From Cytophagaceae bacterium (GTDB taxonomy: Bacteria > Bacteroidota > Bacteroidia > Cytophagales > Spirosomataceae), in NCBI GenBank assembly GCA_947459055.1, contig CANHCG010000031.1, forward strand, positions 1 through 10,566: a DNA stretch of 10,566 nucleotides, read 5' to 3'. The stretch's first letter is position 1. Every line of letters starts with the position of its first letter. Made by a program: the position numbers and the translations under genes. Under the pieces are notes generated by a model. The model made no database searches and was not told the DNA's origin. It worked only from the letters and a program-made list of their open reading frames with translations. Of this stretch, positions 6,095-10,566 are shown piece by piece.

Positions 6095-7123
6095 TTAATT
6101 CATATAGTATTGAATAGCCTTTTTCATTTCCGAGGAAGACACCGGTATGTCATAGCCACAATCGCCCAAGCCCGTTAATAGGGAAAAGCGAATTTCTGAG
6201 CCTTTGTTCTTTTTGTCCTGTGCGGTCAATTTCAAGATAGCTGGAATTTCCTCTTCCTTCAATACGACCCGACCATAGGTTTCAAAGAGGTAGGTTTCGA
6301 TGGATTCTAAATCGGTAAGTTCAATCAATCCCCTTTCATAACTCAAAAAAGCTTCCATAATCATCCCACAGGCAATAGCCTCACCATGAAGAATTTTGCG
6401 TTTTCCCAAGTCCATCAAATAGGTTTCAATCGCATGGCCAAGCGTATGACCGAAGTTCAAAATTTTCCGTAATCCTTTTTCTTTTGGATCCTCCTCCACT
6501 ACTGCCTGTTTAATGGCCACTGAATGTGCGATTAATTTGGCTAAATCCGTTTCCTCGAAGCTCAAATGGCTAATCTGATCCCACATGTGGCCATCACGAA
6601 TGAGGCAATGTTTAATGATTTCGGCAAAACCAGATCGTTGTTGGCGCTCCGGGAGACTTTGAATAAATGCGGGGTCAATCAGGACTGTTTTAGGTAATTG
6701 GAATACGCCAATGTGGTTTTTTAGGCCATGGAAATCAATCCCTAATTTACCCCCAACGCTGGCATCCACTTGGGCCAAAAGCGTAGTAGGGATTTGAATA
6801 AAATCGATGCCACGTTTGTAGGTAGAGGCACAAAATCCGCCTAAATCACCGATTACCCCACCTCCAAGATTGATCATGAGTCCATGACGATCCATATTTG
6901 CTCGGGTTAAGGCCTCCCAAACCTTTTCACAGGTTGCGATGGTTTTATGTTCTTCGCCCGATTTTATTTGGATCTTGAGGCTTCCTTTGGGAAGAAGGGA
7001 CGCGATGAGGGGAAAACAATGTTTATTCGTGTGTTCATCGACCAATACAGCGATTTTATCATAGGCGTTTTGAGCTAAAAATTGACTCAAAGATTCTGAA
7101 ATGGGGGCGATTTGAACAGACAT
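6095..7123 (-). CDS. aroB: 3-dehydroquinate synthase
   Basis: Converts DAHP to 3-dehydroquinate using NAD+ and a divalent metal (zinc or cobalt), step 2 of the shikimate pathway, directly after the DAHP synthase encoded at 1653-2747. The protein has 342 residues from ATG 7123. The NAD-binding glycine motif GGGVIGDLGGF is at 87-97, and TTLLAQVDASVGGK at 113-126. Metal ligands and catalytic residues are present: E168 in AEIIKH, H226 and H230 in HTLGHAIE, and H246 in LHGEA. An upstream TTG at 7132 is in frame and would add three residues; ATG is preferred. The gene stands alone on the minus strand, with a TATTTTTG -7 box upstream. Its 3' end abuts gatC tail-to-tail with zero intervening bases. 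Confidence 0.96.
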   Translation of the reverse strand: MSVQIAPISESLSQFLAQNAYDKIAVLVDEHTNKHCFPLIASLLPKGSLKIQIKSGEEHKTIATCEKVWEALTRANMDRHGLMINLGGGVIGDLGGFCASTYKRGIDFIQIPTTLLAQVDASVGGKLGIDFHGLKNHIGVFQLPKTVLIDPAFIQSLPERQQRSGFAEIIKHCLIRDGHMWDQISHLSFEETDLAKLIAHSVAIKQAVVEEDPKEKGLRKILNFGHTLGHAIETYLMDLGKRKILHGEAIACGMIMEAFLSYERGLIELTDLESIETYLFETYGRVVLKEEEIPAILKLTAQDKKNKGSEIRFSLLTGLGDCGYDIPVSSSEMKKAIQYYMN

Positions 7124-7148
7124 GTATAACAATTATGGAATGTATTCT

Positions 7149-7156
7149 CAAAAATA
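7149..7156 (-). promoter_or_regulatory. Bacteroidota -7 promoter element for aroB
   Basis: The minus strand reads TATTTTTG, a full TAnnTTTG match, ending 25 bases before the aroB ATG at 7123. The position 19 bases further upstream is C-rich and does not match TTTG, so the -33 half is missing. Confidence 0.5.
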
Positions 7157-7200
7157 CCTAGAATTTATGAATTTGGGGGCATTAGAAAGCTAATTTTGGT

Positions 7201-7231
7201 TTTGCGATGTGCAATTTCTTGCCTAATTTTG
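7201..7231 (+). promoter_or_regulatory. Promoter of pdhB (-33 TTTG, -7 TAATTTTG)
   Basis: TTTG at 7201-7204, a spacer of exactly 19 bases, and TAATTTTG at 7224-7231 match the Bacteroidota housekeeping promoter in both boxes and in spacing. The -7 box ends 35 bases before the pdhB start. A second TAATTTTG lies at 7191-7198, so an upstream alternative start is possible, but its -33 position does not match. Confidence 0.75.
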
Positions 7232-7266
7232 CGGTCGATTGGGTTTGACCCATAATATGAATCAAT

Positions 7267-8250
7267 ATGAGAGAAATTCAATTTAGAGAAGCCTTGCGTG
7301 AAGCCATGCAGGAGGAAATGAGAACAGATTCAACGGTTTTCTTGTTGGGTGAAGAAGTCGCCGAATATAATGGTGCCTACAAAGTATCTCAAGGGATGTT
7401 GGATGAATTCGGTCCGGAGCGCGTAATTGATACGCCAATTGCAGAATTAGGTTTTGGGGGTATTGCAGTAGGTGCGGCGGCAAATGGCTTGCGTCCGATT
7501 GTTGAGTTTATGACCTTCAATTTCTCTTTGGTGGCTATTGACCAAGTGATTAATTCTGCATCGAAGTTGATGTCCATGTCCGGTGGTCAGTATTCATGTC
7601 CGATTGTTTTCCGTGGTCCTACGGGAAATGCGGGACAATTATCTTCTCAGCACTCATCCAATTTTGAAAATTGGTATGCTAATACACCGGGTTTAAAAGT
7701 TGTAGTTCCTTCGAATCCAGCAGATGCCAAAGGTTTATTAAAAGCCTCCATTCGCGATAATGATCCAGTGATTTTCATGGAATCAGAAGTAATGTATGGT
7801 GATAAAGGCTTAGTGCCAGATGGTGAATATTTAATCCCAATCGGGAAGGCAAATATTGTGAAGCCTGGGAAAGATGTGACCTTGGTTACTTTTGGTAAAA
7901 TGCTTTCTCGAGTGGTGATGCCTGCAGTGGAAGAATTGGAGAAGCAAGGGATTTCAGTCGAGGTAATCGATTTACGTAGTGTACGTCCAATTGATTACAT
8001 CACAGTGGTGGAGTCAGTGAAGAAGACGAATCGTTGTGTCGTGGTAGAGGAAGCTAATCCATTGGCAGCCATTTCATCGGAAATTGCATATCATTTACAA
8101 CGATGGGCTTTTGATTATTTAGATGCGCCAGTGATTCGGGTAAATTCACGTGATTTACCGCTTCCATATGCGCCAACGTTAATCGATGAAATCCTACCTA
8201 GCGTAGAACGTACAGTGCAAGCGGTAAAGCAAGTACTTTACAAAGCTTAG
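7267..8250 (+). CDS. pdhB: Pyruvate dehydrogenase E1 component, beta subunit
   Basis: The beta half of the alpha2-beta2 thiamine-diphosphate E1 enzyme, which decarboxylates pyruvate and passes the acetyl group to the E2 lipoyl domain. The 327-residue length is standard. GEEVAEYNGAYKVS is at 28-41. DTPIAELGF (55-63) carries E60, equivalent to the glutamate that activates the cofactor pyrimidine. QHSSN (128-132) carries H129, equivalent to the active-site histidine of human E1-beta. The C-terminal transketolase domain shows IDLRSVRPID (234-243) and VEEANPLA (260-267). The YNGAYKVS sequence fits the pyruvate rather than the branched-chain enzyme, though close paralogues are hard to separate by eye. 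The gene is monocistronic: pdhA and E2 are not adjacent. No Shine-Dalgarno sequence precedes the ATG; a nine-codon out-of-frame ORF (7257-7286) overlaps the start. Confidence 0.94.
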   Translation: MREIQFREALREAMQEEMRTDSTVFLLGEEVAEYNGAYKVSQGMLDEFGPERVIDTPIAELGFGGIAVGAAANGLRPIVEFMTFNFSLVAIDQVINSASKLMSMSGGQYSCPIVFRGPTGNAGQLSSQHSSNFENWYANTPGLKVVVPSNPADAKGLLKASIRDNDPVIFMESEVMYGDKGLVPDGEYLIPIGKANIVKPGKDVTLVTFGKMLSRVVMPAVEELEKQGISVEVIDLRSVRPIDYITVVESVKKTNRCVVVEEANPLAAISSEIAYHLQRWAFDYLDAPVIRVNSRDLPLPYAPTLIDEILPSVERTVQAVKQVLYKA

Positions 8251-8300
8251 TAAATAATCAAAATTGTGGACAAGGCTATAAAAAGCCTAGTCAGAACATA

Positions 8301-8332
8301 AAAAAATCCCGAAGGTGACTTCGGGATTTTTT
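8301..8332 (+). terminator. Strong, probably bidirectional terminator after pdhB
   Basis: A perfect 14-bp stem pairs 8301-8314 with 8319-8332 around a GTGA loop. It consists of an A6/T6 outer part and a GC-rich TCCCGAAG core, giving A-tract, hairpin, U-tract on both strands. It starts 51 bases after the pdhB stop and can also catch read-through from the minus strand. A weaker 5-bp hairpin lies just before it at 8273-8288. Confidence 0.92.
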
Positions 8333-8362
8333 GTTGATATTAAACAGATTCCTTTGGTTCTA

Positions 8363-8440
8363 TTTGAATTTCATGTTTCAAATTATGATTCCATTTGAAT
8401 TTATTGAACTGCTTTGAATTTCATGGTTTCATTTGAATTT
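8363..8440 (+). repeat. Four direct copies of TTTGAATTT in an AT-rich spacer
   Basis: Copies begin at 8363, 8394, 8413 and 8432. The last three are spaced by exactly 19 bases. The first and third are followed by near-identical CATG(G)TTTCA, so a degenerate unit of about 19 bases seems to have been duplicated. The first copy can also fold locally (ATTTGAA with TTCAAAT, loop of 8). The spacer carries no coding potential that I can see and lies downstream of both flanking genes. Function is unknown. Confidence 0.6.
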
Positions 8441-8469
8441 TCTAGGCAAACTTATGTTTGCCTAGAAAA
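8438..8469. other. Perfect 14-bp inverted repeat downstream of the HtrA-type protease gene
   Basis: Positions 8438-8451 pair exactly with 8456-8469 around a 4-base loop; the stem core is CTAGGCAAAC. It begins seven bases past the protease stop codon, so it would form at the 3' end of that mRNA. Unlike a normal intrinsic terminator, the 5' arm starts with TTTT and the 3' arm ends in AAAA on both strands, and no U-tract follows. It may act as an RNA-stabilising 3' hairpin or a protein-binding palindrome. Its left arm overlaps the last TTTGAATTT copy. Confidence 0.7.
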
Positions 8470-8475
8470 TGACTT

Positions 8476-9954
8476 TTACAAGACATAAATGAATCGTGAA
8501 CCATCGACATCGATTCCTTCTAATTTAATACGGCCTTTGCGGGCTTCTAATAATTCAGTCGCTTCTTTCGGGCTATTCACAGCTTTGTCGTTGATTTTCG
8601 TGATGATCGAACCTTTCGATAAACCATACATTTCCAAGCGGCCATCTGGGATTACATCGACAACTTTCACGCCTGAACTTACGCGGAATTTTTCTTTGTC
8701 CGAACTGCTCAAAGCGCCAAATTTAGCACCTAAGAATTCTGATTTATAGGTTTCGCCAGTGTCGCCTTTGGTAATGGAGGTATTTCCATCCTTATTTTTT
8801 AGAGTAACGGTGAAGTCCTTTAGTTGGCCATCGCGGTTAATTGTTACATGCAAGGATTCACCTGGACGTTTACGTCCGACGATTTCCATTAATTTAGCCG
8901 TTGACTTTGTATCAGCCCCATCGATTTTAACGATTACGTCATTGATTTTAATCCCGGCATCTTTGGCAGCTGAGTTTTCGGAGAATCCACCTACGTATAC
9001 GCCATCTTTTGTTTTAAGATCTTTCTCATCGGCTAATTTCGCATTGACTTCGGAGATGCTCACACCCAAGAATCCGCGTTGAACATTTCCGTATTTGATT
9101 AGATCACCTGAAACTTTTTTCACGATGCTCACGGGAACGGCGAAGGAATAGCCGGCAAATTGACCCGTTTTCGAATAAATGGCCGTATTAATACCAATTA
9201 ATTCTCCTTTTAAATTCACCAAAGCTCCTCCAGAATTTCCTGGATTCACGGCGGCATCTGTTTGGATGAAAGATTCTAATGGATTCACATCGCCTTCGCG
9301 GTCGATGATGTTTTGACGCCCTTTCGCGGAAACGATTCCGGCCGTAACAGTCGATTCTAAATTAAAAGGATTTCCTACTGCTAAAACCCATTCGCCTACT
9401 TTCAGCGCATCTGAATCACCAAAAGCCAAGAAAGGTAAGCCTGTTTCTTTGATTTGAATAACGGCTAAATCGGAAGAAGGGTCAGTCGAAATGACCTTAG
9501 CTTTGAATTCACGTTTGTCATTGAGAATTACGGAGATTTCGCTGGCTTCGGCGACTACGTGATTATTGGTTACGATATATCCATCGGCGCTAATGATGAC
9601 ACCGGAACCGGAGGCTTCTTGCTGTTGGGGTGCTTGCCGACGGCCCCCGCCACCTCCAAATGGGTCTCCGAATCCGAAGAAATCATCGAATGGGCTGGAA
9701 TATTGTTGGCGTCCGCGTGACTCCATTTTTGTTTTAATATGTACAACGGCTGGGGTTGTTTTTTCGGCTGCGTAGGTGAATTCACCTGGATTACCCGGGG
9801 CATTAATGTTTGAAACGGCGGTGGTGAATGCGGAGGGAACGTCTCCGAGGGTTGATTTTGAACCTAAATTCAACAATTCATAAGCGCCTAACGTGATTCC
9901 ACTAGATAGGAGCGCAATAACTACGTAGGATTTAACTTGGTTTTTCATGTCCAT
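8476..9954 (-). CDS. Do/HtrA-family serine endoprotease (DegP/DegQ-like)
   Basis: An envelope protein-quality-control protease that degrades or refolds misfolded periplasmic proteins. The protein has 492 residues. Residues 9-27 form a hydrophobic segment with no clear cleavage site after it, so it may be an uncleaved membrane anchor. The trypsin-like domain (about 60-285) has the full triad: H132 in TNNHVV, D162 in SSDLAV and S241 in GNSGG. A glycine/phenylalanine/glutamine-rich loop at 84-113 (FFGFGDPFGGGGG) corresponds to the LA regulatory loop. PDZ1 covers about 290-388 and PDZ2, less conserved, about 405-490, ending in a hydrophobic FIYVL. Two near start codons, 9954 and 9948 (M1 and M3), cannot be separated. 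The gene is monocistronic and ends near a perfect inverted repeat at 8438-8469. Confidence 0.95.
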   Translation of the reverse strand: MDMKNQVKSYVVIALLSSGITLGAYELLNLGSKSTLGDVPSAFTTAVSNINAPGNPGEFTYAAEKTTPAVVHIKTKMESRGRQQYSSPFDDFFGFGDPFGGGGGRRQAPQQQEASGSGVIISADGYIVTNNHVVAEASEISVILNDKREFKAKVISTDPSSDLAVIQIKETGLPFLAFGDSDALKVGEWVLAVGNPFNLESTVTAGIVSAKGRQNIIDREGDVNPLESFIQTDAAVNPGNSGGALVNLKGELIGINTAIYSKTGQFAGYSFAVPVSIVKKVSGDLIKYGNVQRGFLGVSISEVNAKLADEKDLKTKDGVYVGGFSENSAAKDAGIKINDVIVKIDGADTKSTAKLMEIVGRKRPGESLHVTINRDGQLKDFTVTLKNKDGNTSITKGDTGETYKSEFLGAKFGALSSSDKEKFRVSSGVKVVDVIPDGRLEMYGLSKGSIITKINDKAVNSPKEATELLEARKGRIKLEGIDVDGSRFIYVL

Positions 9955-9994
9955 AAGATCAAAATGTATGTGATTTTTGTTGAAAAATGATTTG

Positions 9995-10024
9995 CGAATT
10001 TAATGCAAAATTGCAGATTTCAAT
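9995..10024 (-). promoter_or_regulatory. Possible promoter of the HtrA-type protease gene
   Basis: On the minus strand ATTG (10024-10021), an 18-base spacer and TAAATTCG (10002-9995) resemble the phylum's -33/-7 pair, with one mismatch in each box and a spacer one base short. The leader would be about 35 bases. No sigma-E-like or other stress element was recognised. Confidence 0.3.
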
Positions 10025-10080
10025 TCAGGTAGGCGGATTATTAACAAGTTTTAAGAATTTTTTCCTTCTGAGGCGGAAAG

Positions 10081-10111
10081 TTTTATTTGCCGAATGATTT
10101 GGCTAATTTTG
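10081..10111 (+). promoter_or_regulatory. Promoter of lysS (-7 TAATTTTG)
   Basis: TAATTTTG at 10104-10111 fully matches TAnnTTTG and ends 29 bases before the lysS ATG. TTTT at 10081-10084, exactly 19 bases upstream, matches the -33 TTTG in three of four bases. The core CTAATTTTGCG is identical to that in front of pdhB. Confidence 0.6.
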
Positions 10112-10140
10112 CGCTTTGTAATTAAAAAAAAGAAAGATCG

Positions 10141-10566
10141 ATGGTATTAAGTGAGCAAGAATTATTGAGACGTCAAAAAAGACAGGAATTAATCGCGATG
10201 GGGATAGACCCCTATCCGGCAGCTGCCTATCCGGTGACGGTAATGGCCTCTCAAATCCATGCAGAATACAAGCCGGAAGCCTCAAATTTCGAAGATGTAA
10301 CTTTAGCAGGCCGTTTGATGGGTTTTCGCATTATGGGAAATGCTTCTTTTGCGGAATTGCAAGATGCGTCGGGGAGGATTCAATTGTATTTTCGTCGGGA
10401 CGATTTATGCCCTGGTGAAGACAAAACGCTCTATAATACTGTCTTTAAAAAGTTATTGGACATCGGTGATATCATTGGTGTAAAAGGTTATGTGTTTACG
10501 ACCCAAATGGGTGAAATATCAGTCCATGTACGAGAATTCACGCTTTTATCCAAAGCATTAAAGCCA
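10141..10566 (+). CDS. lysS: Lysyl-tRNA synthetase (class II), 5' part only
   Basis: Charges tRNA(Lys) with lysine in the cytoplasm. Exactly 142 codons are visible and the frame is open to the window edge. The N-terminal extension has the LysRS start pattern: SEQELLRRQKRQEL at 4-17, then GIDPYP at 21-26, with AYPVTV shortly after. The OB-fold anticodon-binding domain follows, with LAGRLMGFRIMGNASF from about 54 and LQDASGRIQLYF around 72-83, then the DIGDIIGVKGYVFTT strand segment (about 109-123). A threonine in MGEISV-type strand 5 and the switch to LLSKAL near 137 also fit LysRS rather than AspRS or AsnRS. The class II catalytic motifs 1-3 lie outside the window. The A-rich leader before the ATG includes a GAAAGA purine run that may help ribosome binding. 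Confidence 0.93.
   Translation, partial: MVLSEQELLRRQKRQELIAMGIDPYPAAAYPVTVMASQIHAEYKPEASNFEDVTLAGRLMGFRIMGNASFAELQDASGRIQLYFRRDDLCPGEDKTLYNTVFKKLLDIGDIIGVKGYVFTTQMGEISVHVREFTLLSKALKP

Noticed and set aside
7124..7132. TTG at 7132 as the aroB start
   Set aside because: An ATG lies only three codons downstream, and the extra residues match nothing in AroB proteins that I recognise.
8363..8440. CRISPR array
   Set aside because: The repeated unit is only nine bases and degenerate, spacing is irregular (31, 19, 19), there are no unique spacers of usual length, and no cas genes are nearby.
8438..8469. Intrinsic terminator of the protease gene
   Set aside because: The stem is perfect, but on neither strand is it followed by a U-tract; the polarity of the A and T runs is reversed. 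It is therefore listed as an inverted repeat.
8489..9082. Two consecutive long open frames antisense to the protease gene (86 and 107 codons)
   Set aside because: They mirror the codon pattern of a clear serine protease with intact catalytic motifs, and the translated sequences look like no protein family.
9955..10140. A small gene or RNA in the protease-lysS gap
   Set aside because: Both strands hold only AT-rich promoter-like sequence; no frame with a plausible start and no stable hairpin was found.

Overview
The window looks like chromosomal housekeeping DNA from a member of the Bacteroidota, probably of the Cytophagia type (the order is inferred). Three things point there. Several genes are preceded by the phylum's -7 promoter element TAnnTTTG, and at pdhB a TTTG box lies exactly 19 bases upstream of it. 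Start codons generally lack a Shine-Dalgarno sequence and sit behind A/T-rich leaders. The gene set includes a DAHP synthase with a C-terminal chorismate mutase, a zinc-cysteine-free GluRS and a stand-alone pdhB. Base composition is moderately AT-rich and even throughout. I see no tRNA, rRNA, CRISPR array, insertion sequence or phage gene.

Layout. 1-1564 (minus): monofunctional proline dehydrogenase, then the lipoprotein signal peptidase gene lspA, joined by an ATGA stop/start overlap; lspA runs off the left edge. 1653-2747 (plus): bifunctional DAHP synthase/chorismate mutase, closed by a terminator that touches the convergent EamA-type transporter gene (2796-3695, minus). 3746-6094 (plus): a tight four-gene cluster, ridA, gltX, an uncharacterised 63-residue ORF and gatC; the last three overlap. 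6095-7123 (minus): aroB, whose stop codon directly abuts that of gatC. 7267-8250 (plus): pdhB with a near-consensus promoter and a strong terminator. 8333-8475: a short AT-rich spacer with four TTTGAATTT copies and a perfect 14-bp inverted repeat. 8476-9954 (minus): a Do/HtrA-family serine protease. 10141-10566 (plus): the 5' third or less of lysS, running off the right edge.

Functional themes. Two enzymes serve the shikimate pathway: DAHP synthase (step 1, fused to the Phe/Tyr branch enzyme chorismate mutase) and AroB (step 2), in separate transcription units. Translation is served by gltX, gatC and lysS. The gltX-ORF-gatC arrangement puts a glutamyl-tRNA synthetase in the same transcript as a subunit of the amidotransferase that works on mischarged Glu-tRNA(Gln) or Asp-tRNA(Asn). 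Envelope functions are LspA, the HtrA-type protease and the EamA transporter. Central metabolism is represented by proline dehydrogenase and PDH E1-beta.

I found no convincing novel multi-gene system. The items most worth a second look are the 63-residue ORF nested between gltX and gatC, and the repeat plus palindrome spacer downstream of the protease gene.
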